Shown here: in pieces, positions 1-13,338 of the stretch | Position numbering within the stretch: position 1 is the stretch's first letter | Layout of the letters: each line of letters begins with the position of its first letter | Assembly: GCA_905182985.1 (NCBI GenBank) | Contig: CAJJDN010000103.1 | Coordinates: forward strand, 329,882-393,881 | Direction of reading: 5' to 3' | Length of the DNA stretch: 64,000 nucleotides | Source of the DNA: Paramecium sonneborni | Lineage: Eukaryota > Ciliophora > Oligohymenophorea > Peniculida > Parameciidae | Position numbers and translations under genes: made by a program | The notes under the pieces: model-generated | Told to the model about the DNA's origin: nothing | What the model saw: only the letters and a program-made list of their open reading frames with translations | The model's database searches: none

Positions 1-3000
1 TAACAAAATGAACAAAAATTAATGGAATATTTATAAAGATAATATTCTAAATTAAGTTAAATAAGACCCAAATTTTTAGATGGAGGAAATAGAAGAATCG
101 GATTTGGATGTGCAATCCAAAAAAATAAGACATACAGGAATTTTTAAACTAACAATTTAACATAGAACTTCTAAAAAGATACCTAGTTATGAATCCTGTA
201 GATAAGATCTAGCATCAAGTAAGAGTATTGCGAATCCTATGGATGATGGAGATGGTGAAATTGAGAATATGAGATTAGAAGATTTTGATGACACTCATTA
301 TAGAATAACTCCATAACTTTGTACTAACAAGCCAAAACCATTTTTTAATAAAAAAGCATTTGCTACTGCACCAGTTTAAATCAATGCTAGTTAAGGAGGC
401 GTACATTAATTTTAAGAGGATGAAATGCTTATAAAACAGTCATCATATAAGGAAGAGTAAAGATCTTTTGATAATAAATCAATAATGAGTAGAAAGATTA
501 TAGAAAATTCACCAAGAGATACAAAGAGACAACAAAGTATTAAAAAATCTATGTAAATGGATAAAGTTCCTGAAGAAGATTTGGAAATTATATTTTCAAG
601 AGAAAATGATTTCTATAAGCATTTAGTTAGTGGATTAAACAAGTTAATATATTAAGAAGCTATTTTATCTCTTCTTCTATGTTAAGAGATAGTTTCTAGA
701 TACTCTCCAAGTGAGGATCACTTCATGCATGATTCAACATAATTTACGTTTGATCAAGAGCTTTTGAGATTTGTAAGTTTATTAGACATTAAATTTTTGT
801 GTTGTAATGAGTTCAATGGCAAAATAGTATACATTATAGATTTCTTTGGGGAAGTCCTTGAATTTCAAGTTATGGCCAATTATCATAATGGAACATAATA
901 AGGAGTATTAATACTCTATCCTGATAAATTGTAAGAGAAATTTCTTTTGATTAATGAAAGTGATCCAATGGAAAGTTTATAGTATATTTTCATAATGAGG
1001 GAAGAAACCAATTCTTTGCCTATGTATATTGATGTTGACAAAGGAAGCAGAGAATATTGGGATAAAGTATTCTCCAAATTACATATGTGTGGTATGAGAT
1101 CCGTTATCTATTCAAAAATCTACCTAAAAGAAAATGATGCAAGCCTTTTTATGTCTAGATATTAAGGTGAAGAAGGCATGAAGGCATTCAATGAAATCTC
1201 TAAAGATATGTAGATCGTTCAAGTTGTTGGAGTCAAAGAATAGATGAGAAAAGACACTAAACCTTTAATTCACCAAATGAAATAAGCTGATCTGAGCTTA
1301 TATCTCTTGAGCGGAGATGAAATCAGCAGAGTCTTACCTATTGCATTTAAATCAAAAATTGTTAATTAAAATGACATTCTTCTGTATTTAGATAATGAAA
1401 ATGCCAGAGTTGTTATGAAAAATCACCTTACTATTATTTCTTAATATTTAAAATTAGATGAATAAACTACATCCAAACCTATGAGAATGAGTACTCTTGA
1501 CAAATATCATAGGACATTCACTTAAGATGAAAAATAAATAGCTTATCCTGATATCAAATCATTTAGCATTATTTTGAGTGGAGATTATTTTAATGACATT
1601 CTCTCAGACAGTTATTTATTATCCCACTTTATGTTCCTGCTATATTTTTGTAATTCTTTGGTTGCTTATAAGTTTGATTCTAAATAGAAGGCCAAAATCA
1701 TAAATATTATCTAGACATAATTTATCGGCAATAAACGTGTTTTAGCAATTGGTGACTCTTATAATGATATTCATATGTTTTGTTAATCAAATATTGGAGT
1801 TCAATATTGCCACTATCCTATTTAAAATTAATCTTATTAAAGAGGCAATACTAAATTAAAATTAAATAGAAAAGTCACTTCTAATAAATTACTAGATAAC
1901 CCCTTAAATCGAAGATTCATATAAAATGATATGTGGATAATACCCACAGCGGATGTGTGTTTAAAGGATTACTTAAATTTAAGTGCCTTAATGTTTTTTG
2001 AGAGCAGAATTTTTGCTGAAGTCTATGATGATTTATTAGTTTTCTCTTTTTATAGATCATTACTTATAATTTATATATTATTTCTCTATTATGCAACCTA
2101 TTGTAGTTAAAATAATACTATTTTTACAGGTACATGGCTAACTGTTTATTAGAGTATTTTGTTATTTATTCAATAATTAGTAAGTTTAAAATCTAAAATG
2201 CAAAGATAATATGATAAAGATTCTATCACTTATATCGATCAATTTAAGAATAATATAAAAATATTCAAAAAGAAGAAAGTTTTATCTTTTATTTTGAAAA
2301 TTAATGGGAATGCATTGTTAGATGCCGCATTGCTCTACATTTCCTTAAGAATATTGGATGATATTTCTATTGACACGTTTAAATAAATGCTATTACTTCT
2401 TTTAATTCTAAGTGATATTGTTAAATTGATTGTCTCAACTAATTACAGCAAATACGCTTGGATTGCTTTTATTAGCACGTATTTTTTATGTTGGCTAATT
2501 ATGGCAATTTTGACTGCATACTTTGATAATATGGATGGTTTTATAGAATTTTTGATTTTGCCATAAACTTGGATATCACTTTTTTCTTATGGATTTGCAC
2601 AATATTGTTTTAGTAGTATAATTGAAATGATTTAACCTCTTTTTTGTTAATCATTGATTGACAAATAACAATATGAAGAAGTTTAAAATTATATCACTAA
2701 ACCTCCAAAAAATAGTGCCAAAAAATATCATAATTTGATAAAGAGATTTGCACAATTAGCAGGAAAGGTATTTAAGAAAAACAAGGATGAAATGGATATT
2801 GCTATATAAGATGTAATCTGTGAATTAAAAGTTAATTCTGATAAAATCAATCGGTTTACACTAAGATTTCTAAACAAGGATACCGAAATGAAATTTAAAA
2901 GGATGTCAAAATTGAGATGGATAAAATTTGAAAAACTCAAATTAGGTTTATCATTGATTTTTTTGGAAGTCTTTGCTTTAATCATTTACATATTGACCTA

Positions 3001-6000
3001 TTAAACTGATGTTCAAACAAAAACCTACTTCATAATTTATATCCTAAGCATCAGTGGTTAGTCCATGTTGATAATATTGATTTTTTCAAGCATCTATTAG
3101 AAAAATTTCTTTTAAATAAATTTAGTCATAGCTAGTATTAGACTATTGACTAAAATGATATCTGATTTTGGATAGGATGGGACTTATGATATATTACTAA
3201 GTTAGTCATACATAGTAATAATAATATTTTCTAAATTGCATATTCCATTACTTAACTTTGTAATTGCAACTTTATCAATAATAGGTTTTTTCAGAAAATT
3301 TAGTGTTGGCGAAGATTACTATTAAATTATTAATGGTAATTTAATAGTTTTGATAACTTTAATTCTATTTATATCTTTATAATATAAATTGAATATGCTA
3401 GAGAAGTAAGATTTTATGATAACGGCCACACTCAATTAAGAGATGACATAAATGACAAATGTTCTATCGATACTTTTACCGAAATTTATAAGAGATAGAA
3501 TAAATGCAAGTAAGATAAAAATTAAATATTTTAAGAGGGGATGTATGAAATACAAGAAAATTAAGGGGAAGTGTCAATATTATTCTGTGATATATGTGGA
3601 TTCGATGATTTGATTGCAATAGAAAAGGAGAACATAGTTAATTTATTAGATGATCTATTTAGAGGATTTGATGCATTATGTGTTTCAAATGGAATGCAAA
3701 AGATCGAGACTGTTGGAAAGACTTATATGGCAGCAGGAGGATTAAAAGCTGTTGATTAAGGGACCAAATTCATTAATTAAAGTGCAATGAAAAGAGTAAT
3801 TTAATATGATATATTTAAGGCAGTTTAATTATCTCTTGAAATGATGGAATATTCCAAGAAGTTTAAATTTGGATAAACTGGCAACATTAGAATTAAAATA
3901 GGAGTTCATTATGGCCGTGTAATAGCAGGAGTTATAGGACACCATAAACCTTAGTTTTCATTGATTGGGGATACTGTTAATACAACTAGCAGAGTGTGTT
4001 CAACAGGGTAAGATGGAGAAATTACTATTTCTAATGAAGCTTATATGGAATTAAATATGCCAGACTTACAATTTAATCAGAGAAAGGTTAATGCTAAGGG
4101 TAAAGGAGAACTTATTACATGGTAGATCATCACTTAAATCAAGAGAAACACAGACAAAAAAGAAAGGAAAAAGAAGGGACTGATTCCTAAATTTGATTAA
4201 AGCTAATAAGAATAATAATAAACCATGAATAGATTAGATACTGTAACTCCAAAATCTGAAAATCGTTAATTAAAAGTACCACACTAAAAGTCATTTGATG
4301 TTTTATCGCGTGATTCCTATTCAAGAATTGATTAATAATAGTCCTAAGAATATAATAATTCTCTAAGTTAAAATTAATTAAAAGATTCTTAATAAAAAGA
4401 TTTGGTTCCTTTAAGGAAAAAAGGTTAAAGAGGACCCACTCTAATCATGAAACAGTAAGAAAATAAGTCTTCCTTAGCTTTGTAATTATAGCACTCAGGC
4501 AGCTAAAATGCTATATAATAAACAAGTAATAGGAATCTTCCTCCTATCATCATATATTAACCTGAAGAAAGTTTGCATTCGAATAATAATTTTAGAGAAG
4601 AGTCATTTCATGAAAAAAATCAAACAAACTTACTCCATGATTTATCATAAAAGTTAAGAAGAGATTTATATATAGAAATGATTGACGAAACACCTGATTA
4701 TGAAATTGAGATTGAAAAGATTTAATTTGACGAAGATGAATAAATTATTAGCGAAACGCTTTAGTTAGAAAAATCAAAATTTTATCTTGATTTCAAAGAT
4801 AACCAAAAAGATTTGGCCAAAGAATTCATGGAGTAAAAGGAAGGTATAAACATAGTTTTAATATTACTATTGCACTTTGTTTAATATATTTCCAAGACTG
4901 TCACTCTGCTTTATATGTAGAGTGAAAAAAATTGGCTTATAGTTTTTGTATTAAGATTTATAGTCTCTATGATCTTGTTAATCTTAACATTACTTTAGAA
5001 TAAGAAATTAAAACATCGATTTTACAAATATGAGTATTTCCTTACAACTTATATTGCACTTTTAATCAGTATTATTTTTGAATTGATTATATTAACAAAG
5101 AAATCTGTAGAATTATAAGCAGCTGAAGGAATTTTATTAATTTGTTTCTTTTCATCAATCCCAAATATTTAGATAAAATTCAAAATTTGCTTTAATTTTT
5201 GCTTTTTTTTAGCTTAATTATTGATAGTTTTAATTAAATACAAAGATTTATCGGTAGCTTATTACACAGTTTTCTAAAGTTGTATGACTTTCATAATTTA
5301 ATACCACCTCTTTTTTTAAGACCTTGGTACTTTCAACAATAAGAGATCTCTGGAAACTAAAAAGATGCAAACTCAAAATTTAGTTAAGTATTTGTTACCA
5401 TCTCACATATTAAAATAGTTTTTATCAAATACAAATTAGAGAATGGTTTTAGTTGATTAATTTGAAGATGCAACATTATTATTTGCAGATATAGCTGGAT
5501 TTACTGAATATTCTAGTAAAGTAGAGCCTGAATAAGTTGTAAATATGCTTAGAAATTTATTCACTGAATTTGATAAAAAATGTTTAACTTAAAATGCATA
5601 TAAATTGTATACAATAGGAGATTGTTATGTTGCTTTTAGTATAGTTGATGTAACCTAAAGAAATCCAGCTTAAGAAGCTAAGAATGTAGTAGAATTAGGT
5701 TTTCAAATGATAGAAACAATAAGATAAGTGAGAACGATCATTGGTTTTGATGGATTAGATATGAGGATTGGAATTCATACTGTAAGATTATATTTGATTT
5801 GTATAGGGTTGTGTTATTGGAGGAATTTTGGGTACTGAAATAGTTAGATATGATGTTTATGGAGCAGATGTCATGATTTCAAATAAAATGGAATCAAATG
5901 GAGAACGTGGTAAAGTCTAAGTATCTGAAGAAACCAAACAATTACTTGAATAAAGCTTTCCTGATGAATTTCTATTTACTTTTAATAAAGAGGTTGAATT

Positions 6001-6100
6001 TAAATCAATAAATCGAAAAACTAAAGGCTTCTTCATATAGCCAATCAGGAATGACAGTAATGATGAATTTGAAAAACTTATAATTAGTTAAAGAAATTGA
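1..6100 (+). CDS. Guanylyl cyclase with P-type ATPase-like N-terminal half (5' partial)
   Basis: The enzyme is predicted to make cGMP from GTP at a membrane. The frame is open to the window edge and closes at TGA 6098-6100; introns are 3510-3535 and 5782-5806. The first Met seen in frame that could start it is at 80, but the N-terminal P-type ATPase half lacks its usual first TM helices, actuator domain and DKTGT site, so I infer a 5' truncation by the window. Counting from Met80: an acidic Ser-rich stretch, nucleotide-binding/P-domain remnants (LLSGDE near 411, AIGDSYND near 556), TM helices, then cyclase domain one (about 1150-1345; KIETVGKTYM with Glu1201, and Ser1285 in FSLIGDT, both guanine-type), a Gln-rich linker, a second TM block, and cyclase domain two (FADIAGFT with Asp1795, IGDCY with Asp1839, RYDVYGADV). 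Metal Asps lie in the second domain and base-recognition residues in the first, the inverted order known for Paramecium, Tetrahymena and Plasmodium cyclases of this family. Confidence 0.93.
3510..3535 (+). other. Intron 1 of the guanylyl cyclase gene
   Basis: A 26-nt intron (GTAAGA...TTAAG). Removing it joins the TM block to the first cyclase domain in one frame; without it the reading frame meets TGA just after. The size and GTA start match the other introns in this window. Confidence 0.85.
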
Positions 6101-6162
6101 CTAATTATATAATAGAAGATCATGAAGAATTAATTAAATGTTTATTTTTAAATAATTAATTA

Positions 6163-6786
6163 TCAGTGCCAACAATGTCTATCTCTACTCTATTTAGCCC
6201 TCAATAAAACCAAATCTTCTCTACTCAATTCTGCATCCACAGCCTTTTTATCTGTTTTATAACTCCACATTCCACTCTTTTAACGCATCTCAAGTGTCTA
6301 TTTTTGTTTATGTATTTTCTTAGCCACTCCTGCAAATTTTTCTTCTAATCTATCCTCCAAACTTTTCATTTCTTCAACTGTTGGTTTTTTACGAAATTAA
6401 TAAGGCTTGAATACTGGAATATCTTAACCAAATGCCTCTCTTATTAATAAAGATTTTTAATTCAACATTGTTAAAATTTCTCTAGATTCCATTTCTAATG
6501 TTTATTCATTCCGAACCACTAAGAAATCTCCAGCTTCCAATTGCTTTAAAAATTATGTGTCCTATCCATGCACAGATGTCCCAGATGTAAATATCATCCC
6601 TAAACCATCTTATAATGGTTTATCAATCACTACTCTCTTTGCTGGTCCTTTCTCTTGAATCTTTTCTAAAAATTGTTGTTCATCTTAAGCAAGTTCCTCT
6701 CGTTCTACTTTATTTCTTATCTTTAATTCATTTTTCTCTTGCTTCTCTCCAAATTATCCTTTGAATTTTAATTTCCCAAGACTCAT
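6163..6786 (-). CDS. Conserved-looking hypothetical protein, 207 aa
   Basis: This is an intronless 207-aa frame, ATG at 6786 and TGA at 6163-6165, tail to tail with the cyclase gene (62-bp spacer) and 45 bp beyond the stop of the upstream acyltransferase gene. It is soluble and charged, with no signal peptide or TM segment. The first 55 residues are Lys/Glu-rich and probably helical. A compact middle follows (about 60-135: GMIFTSGTSVHGQDTQFLK, then an AGDFLVVRNEQTLEMESREI strand-rich stretch). The C-terminus has a helical part and a basic tail ending in CWH. The middle looks like a small beta domain, but I do not recognise the family and assign no function. Codon use with TAA/TAG as Gln throughout supports a real gene. 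Confidence 0.85.
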
Positions 6787-6831
6787 TTATTATATTATTT
6801 ATATTAATCATATAACGTAAACAATTTATTG

Positions 6832-7772
6832 TCAAAATATCTGTAAAGGTACTTTTGGTGCATATTTTGGAGCATAAGTATCATACAACTCCTTTAATCC
6901 TTTAATATAAATCTCATGATATTTATCGATTTCCTCCTTTGCTGGATTTTCAATTTTGGGTAATTCTATTCCTTTTCCGCAAACTGTAATCATATCAGTA
7001 TGAGGTTCCTATTGATATATTCAATATTCTTACTGGTACTGTTAAGAATCTACTCCAATAAATGGTTCCTATCAGCTTAAATTTGTTTAACCAAAGTCTC
7101 AAAGATTAAAAACCATTGTATGTATAAAACATATTGTTTTCACCAAACGTAAATACAGGATAGATTGTTGTCCCATACCTCAAAGCATACTTTATAAATC
7201 CTTTTCTTTCTTTGATATAAACTCTATTTTCTCCATATTTGGTAAGAGTTGCTTCCTCAAATCCTCCAACCATTATTCCTACATTTGACCCTTTTTTCAA
7301 CAATTTACTTAGGTTTTCTGGATGTACTCCTTGTAATCCAAATAAAGTCAATAATAGCCCAGAAAATGGAATTGATAGTGCGAATCTTGAACTTAAAACA
7401 ATCAAATTTTCAAAGAATGTATTTTTAGTGTACAAATTATGAACCATTCCCATACTATATATGCCATGAGGATGAAAACAAAACTAAATTATCACTATTT
7501 AGTACCATTGAATTGCTTTTCTTAGGTTTTTCCACTTCAACTATTTCTCTCTTGTCAAACCATTCCATCATTTTGAACCATAATTAGAATTTTATGAATA
7601 ATTCTGATTTCACATAATTTACTTGCAAGATCATTGTCACAATAAACAGTATTACATTCCAAGCTTCTCTATAAACAATCAATCTGTAGACCATGTAGCC
7701 TGCTAAAATCATAAATAAAATCCAGAATTAAAAGAAAAAAGTTCCCACTATCACCCTTAATGATTTAGCCAT
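6832..7772 (-). CDS. DGAT2: DGAT2-family acyltransferase (diacylglycerol/monoacylglycerol O-acyltransferase)
   Basis: Family members transfer an acyl group from acyl-CoA to di- or monoacylglycerol or related alcohols at the ER and lipid droplets. The gene has two introns (7484-7505, 22 nt; 7009-7033, 25 nt) and encodes 297 aa. Two hydrophobic segments lie in the first 60 residues. The invariant HPHG motif appears in FHPHGIYSMG immediately after intron 1. Further on are GGFEEA (usually GGAxEA), RKGFIKYALRYGTTIYPVF and FGEN, then the family's C-terminal IELPKIENPAKEEIDKYH region. Length is close to the usual 300-390 aa. Exact substrate (diacylglycerol, monoacylglycerol or wax alcohol) cannot be told from the sequence. 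Both intron removals are required to keep the frame across these motifs. Confidence 0.93.
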
Positions 7773-7944
7773 AATTTAATTAATATTATCATTTTTTTAG
7801 GAAGAAAGAGGCTTACTATTTTAAATTATATTATTACGATTTTGAATAATTTAAGACGTATTTTTATAATTATTCTAATATTATTATAAATTATGTGACG
7901 AAATTCTTTTAACGAGTTATATTAAATTATATATTTAATTTTCA

Positions 7945-10900
7945 TCATTTCTACTCTTAAATAAATTTCTATTTATTTTTTTATTTTTCTAAATTGGCTT
8001 CTAAGTACTATTATATTTTTAATTTCAATTCTTGCTACTCAATCACCATTTCTAATGTTAATGGTGTTCTATCAAAAGGATCGATTTGTTGATTTAAAAG
8101 ATGCTTTTTAATTGTTAGCCTATCCAGAATCATCTAATTATTTATCTTATTAATACATTTGAATGAGGAAGTTTCACTGGATCTTTCATTAATGAAAAAC
8201 ATAAAGGATCTAAAAACTCCTCTGGTATTTTATCTTAATTTTCATTTATTATTTTTTATTTCTAATCCTCTTCCTCTAATTAATTAATCAAATCTTAAAG
8301 TAAACTCTATTTATTTTCACAGTTAATCGTTTTTTTAAGCTTATTTTATGTTTATTTAAATAAATCAATCGAAAAACATCTATCTTATAAATATCAATTT
8401 TACCTCTCATCTTTAACTACATCAGATAAAAATTGATAATTTTAGCTTAAATTCATATAAATTTTTATTAAAAACTCAAGGATGAATAATATATCAATGT
8501 TTTTTTCTTTTAAAATCTTTGCTTAACACTCTTTTGATTTTTTACCATTGATCTTATCTAAAATATAGTTTAAATGATTTGCTAATTTCTCTCTGATCTC
8601 GTCCATTAAAAATATTTCAGGTTAAACAGAAGTCAAAGCCTCCAGTGTTCTTAAATATTCATAGAACTATTGAGATTTAATTAAAAACTCTTTCAAATAT
8701 TTATGATATTAATGACCTTGTTAAAATTATGCTTATTCTTTAGAAAATTTTCTGATATTTTTAATTGATTTAAAGCATGCTTCTGTTAAAAAAATCAAAT
8801 CGCTAATAAAATAATTAGAAAAATATAAGTATTTCACTTATTTATTATTAAATCCATTAAACAAACATTTTCCATAATGATCTTTATGTTATTAAAGGAG
8901 ATACCTCATAACTAAGCAGAATTTAAATCTAAAGTTTAATTTTTATAAGATCTAATTTTCTACTGCCACTTTTTCTGCGTCTATAAAAGATTGAAGAATA
9001 CCATCAATCAAATAGGTTTGAAGATTTTTAGAATAGAATAAAATATTAACTTATATTGATTAACTCCAATTCTATCGAACTTCCCTTGACAAAATTGAAC
9101 TTTTTTTCTCATCAATAATCTGAAATAGACTGATACTTCTAAATCTGAGGTGAGGATTAGAAATCAATTTTTTATTCATTGAAATTGCTGCAAATTCCAA
9201 ACATTTTTATAATTCTAGTGAATGGTTTATTATTTCATCATTATAGGAATAAATTGAAGAGAATATTTAAGTATCAATTAAAAATATTGATGGTAATAAT
9301 CCATAAGGATATATTGGATTTAGATTTTAATCTATTAAACTTAAAGCTAGTTGATTGGCAAAACTTAAAAATTGCATATTATATTGAATACTTTTAGGAT
9401 GTAAGACTTATAAATCATAAGAAGCCTTTTATTTTAAGATTTTAATGTCTGCGTAAGCTTAAACAGCTTCTGGAGGTATTTTTTTAAGCTCATATAATAT
9501 TGTAGAGATGTAACATTGTCCTAAAATAGTAGCTACAACATGTGTCATCCTTTAAGTTAATAAAAATAAGGTTGTAATTGGGTTAGTCACGGTTTTATAC
9601 TCTTCTTGTTCAATATATGGAGTTAGTTCAGGTGCTAATACATCAACATTTTAATATAAAACTGAAAAGAAAGGATGTTTCTTACAATAACTTAATACAT
9701 TTAAATCTATTTTCTTTAAAATATTTTAGATTTTTGGTTATGAATTTATAAATTAGTTGAATAGATATGTAAGAATGAATAAAAAATTAAACACTAATCC
9801 GGGAGTTGATGATTATTTTAAAAGTTCGACATTCAATTATTTTTCTAAATTTAAGTTCAATTTGATTATTTTTTAAAATAATTCAAACAATTTCAATCTA
9901 ATTTTTTCGTTTGAATTATAAATAGTTTCAAATAAAACGCATAAATCTTCTATAATTTTAAATATTTTAGTTCTTGTAATATGCATTTGATCTTTTATTT
10001 ATTTTTTGTCATCTGTAAAATATTTTTACCAAAAATGTCCATCCGTTGGGAAGGTACTTAAAGATAATAAAACTCCAAGTAAGGTTCTTTATTAAAAATG
10101 ATTACCTGTAATTATTTAATCAAATTTTCCGAAAGCCCAACTATTCAATAATAAATTATTCATAAGTTTTTAATATTATGCCAAATTTTGCATGAGAATT
10201 AGTGAATGTTATTATAATTGGGTATTATCGAAAGATAATCGTTTATATAATCTAAGTTCTCTTTTCAACATGAGTTCGATAAATTTAAATGAATCATCTT
10301 CACTTGCTGATATTTCCAAATAATCAAATAAATTTTTGAGAGCATTTTCAGCTATATCTAAACTACCTGAACAAAAGAGGGAATTAAAAATTATGTTTGC
10401 TCTGTAGTTTTTGATATCATCAAAAATATTAGGATCTTCATCAACATTTTTCCATTCAAATGCATTAGGATATAATGTACAAGTAAGTAGCTAATCTTAA
10501 ATATGATTCAAGATTTGAAAATACTTGTCTTTTTTGATTTTACCTTCAGCTACTTTCACTAATCCATTTTAAACTTTGAAATCTGAAAGAGAAATTAAAG
10601 ATTTAATAAGAAATGAAAGTTTTTCCTACTCTGTAAATTAAGAGGAAGTTAAGAATTAATAACATACTTATTCTATTAAAATATCAACTGTTATTTACTA
10701 ATCTTTGGGTATAAAATCTACTTACTTACCATAAATCTATTAGGTATTAGTAAAGATTTCAAAAATCCTAGTCAACCAAATATTTTCTATATCTTCTGCA
10801 TTTTATATTTCTTCTTCGTCAATATTGTCTAACTCTTCTTCATATGTATGGTTAGATTCTTAGTTTTCAAGACTTTGATTACTTTATTAATTTTGAGTAG

Positions 10901-10961
10901 ATTTGTGGTTTTACAATTATTTCTCAGAGGAATGTATTTAAGTTGTTTGAGCCTAGCCCAT
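7945..10961 (-). CDS. UFD2: U-box ubiquitin chain elongation factor E4 (UFD2/UBE4)
   Basis: UFD2 proteins extend ubiquitin chains on already ubiquitylated substrates in the proteasome and p97/CDC48 pathway. The 989-aa product fits the family's roughly 1,000 aa. The first 50 residues are Gln/Asn/Ser-rich and probably disordered; the long middle is the helical E4 core (FNPVIYP-like stretches, NPHLRFR near the core's end); the C-terminal U-box starts near residue 903 with IPEEFLDPLCFSLMKDPVKL and continues as DRLTIKKHLL and DPFDRTPLTLEMV. Two introns lie in the 3' part (8380-8403, 24 nt; 8134-8156, 23 nt); the second interrupts the U-box itself and must be removed to avoid a TGA. The start ATG at 10961 is the first in the open frame and gives MGQAQTTQ. 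Its stop-to-stop neighbour, a calpain, lies 61 bp upstream on the same strand. Confidence 0.94.
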
Positions 10962-11022
10962 ATTATATAATAAATTATTAAATAATTAATATATATAATT
11001 TGCATGCATGGCATATTATTTT

Positions 11023-13338
11023 TCATTTTAATAAATAGGAAATCGATTATTTAAATGAGTATCCTTTTGTTGGATCAATGGATTGTAATTAAATTAGTTT
11101 TGATTGTCCAGGTAAAACTTCTAAAACCACTTTTTAAGAAATATCTATTCCTACTCCTTTCAAATTGGCTACTTCAAATTAAATTGTTTCTTCATAAGCT
11201 CTAGTTTCCTTATTTTCATAAAAAAAAGCTACTCCTGCTGGGAATTTGACAAGATAAAAGAAAACTTGTATATTCTTGATATTAAAAATATTATACTTTT
11301 CCTTGTATGCTTCTTTAAACTTTTTAATCAGGCTTTGAAAGTGCTTATTGAATGATATCTTATTCAGATTTAGCTTCAATAACTTGTGTTTGGCATTTCA
11401 TAGCATATCCAAAAGAACCTCCCCCTTATTTTGTTACTCTGTATTTAACCATGACAGTCGAAAGAGGCTTACATTAAACTTGAACTTCAGCAGGATTCTA
11501 ATAAGGAGGGCATATTTCTAAATTTGAAATTTTATCTAAAAAAATAACTTCCTATAATGTTTTTTTGGTAGTTTAATTTTGATACCAATAATAAAGATAA
11601 CCTGCAACTGTTCCAGAAATTCTTCTAATTCCTGGTTCTATATCTTTAACTTTCTCTTCATCTGTGTCTCTCTCATGTGCTCTTAAAAATCCATCAAAAA
11701 TTTTATCAATTGTTTGTTTTCCTTGGCCAGGTGGAAACTGCAATTCAGAAAATTACACCGATTTAGAACCATAACAAGAAACTGCTAAATATCGATCATA
11801 ATTCTATGACCAATCTACTTCAACATATAAAGCATAAAATCCAGGTTAAAATTCTTTTTCAACAACTATATCCCTTTCATTATCAAAAGCAGAGCCTGAA
11901 TAATGTAATACTTCTTTTGTATTATTATCTAATTATCCAACTATCAATCTAGCTAAAGAATATTAATGGCCTTTTTAGAAAAAGCGCTTTTCTGATTGAG
12001 TTAACGAAATAAATGCATGAGCTTTCTCATAAACTCTCATTAATATCACCTTTGTAGTAACAACATCTGATTTTTCAACTTAAAGAGGTACGGCTGTGTA
12101 TAAATAATCAGGTTTAAATTTGCATACACAAACCTAACTGAATTCAGTAATAAAATCTTTAACACTCATCCAGAATATTCCATCATCTTTTTATTATACT
12201 TACAATCTTTATCTTAATTCAGGTGTCCATTTAGCAGAATTATCGCTCCAATCTTTTGTCCATTCTTTTCTACCCCAAGGCTATTCAAATTTATTATATA
12301 TTTTACATTTCTTATCTTAATGATTCTATCTGGATTTCCATCGCTCCCAGTAACTCTTTATACATCCAAAATTGCATAGCAATGTTAAGATACTATTCCA
12401 CCTCCATTATCTAATTCAACTCCTTAACTATTTGTTTCTGAAGATGCTGTCAAAATGTATTTTTATTTATCATTTTTCTCAAGGAAATCCCAACATAAAT
12501 CAGCATCTTTCAAAGTTTCCGCTTTTCTGATAAAATATTCACTTGGTGCTCCAGTTAAATCCTTTAATGCACAACTTGCCAAACCAGATTCTATTTTATG
12601 GTAAGATCCATATATTTTAGCATAAGCTTTTTCCAAAAGTAGAACCCAGAGTTCATTCCCATTTGCTTTTGAAAATATTGGTCCTCCTTAAATATGACAT
12701 GGAATATGATCATCTACTACTATTTCCTGCAATATTCCATTATTACACATAAAAATGCCGTAAAGTCCTAAATGTTTTAAAAGTTATTTTTACCACTTTA
12801 TTAATAATCTTAATGTCTGAATAATTTTTATATTTATTAAGGTATTTCAGCTAAAGCAGATAATGAACTTAAAAAATAGCAATCTCCAAGTTCTCCTTAT
12901 TTGATATCCATAGGATCGATTGACTATTGATAATATGAATATTTTTTACATCAAACAATTTTATTTAACCTGGTTGTAAAAATTGTTCAGGTCTTTTCCA
13001 AACAATGTCTCTTCCTTTTTTAAAATTAGGATCAGATGAAAGGCTAACACTATTAGGAGGAAATTTTGAATCTTCAAATACATTTTTTTATTTTTTTTGC
13101 CTTATTAGAGATAAATATTATACATTTCTTCAAGAGCGTAATCATATTCTGTTTTGGTATTATTGTTATTACTGTGTTAGGGAACGATTCGGTCAGCGAC
13201 TGTATTTGTTGACTTAGAAAGAGTTTACAGTTGCTCTTGAGGAACAATTGTTGTATCAAAAACGAAAGGTGTATATGTTTCTGGTGCATGCTCATGAGCA
13301 GGTACTTAAATGGCTTTTGTGCTTGTGCAAATTCCCAT
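11023..13338 (-). CDS. Calpain-type cysteine protease with N-terminal acylation motif
   Basis: This is a papain-fold calpain catalytic core in a 730-aa protein from six exons (introns 13101-13123, 12924-12949, 12768-12793, 12281-12306, 11275-11296). The triad is visible: Cys137 in GELGDCYFLS, His294 in SQHCYAILD and Asn319 in RNPWG. The 157-residue Cys-His spacing equals that of classical calpain. Other calpain signatures are FPPNSVSL, DIVWKRPEQF, NELWVLLLEKAYAKIYGSY and WTPELRQRL. Behind the core come C2L-like beta-sandwich stretches, two of them similar in style; no penta-EF-hand domain is seen, so calcium control would have to act through the core. The protein starts MGICTS, a possible N-myristoylation plus palmitoylation site, suggesting membrane attachment. 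The start at 13338 was chosen because this is the first ATG in frame. Confidence 0.93.

Noticed and set aside
2728..2985. 85-codon minus-strand ORF
   Set aside because: Antisense to the guanylyl cyclase gene; no motif.
7239..7442. 67-codon plus-strand ORF
   Set aside because: Lies antisense to the DGAT2-family coding sequence; composition is a mirror of the real gene.
13005..13217. 70-codon plus-strand ORF and a 105-codon minus-strand ORF at the same place
   Set aside because: Both are shadows of the calpain's first exons. The minus-strand one is in the wrong frame relative to FPPNSVSL and WKRP motifs.
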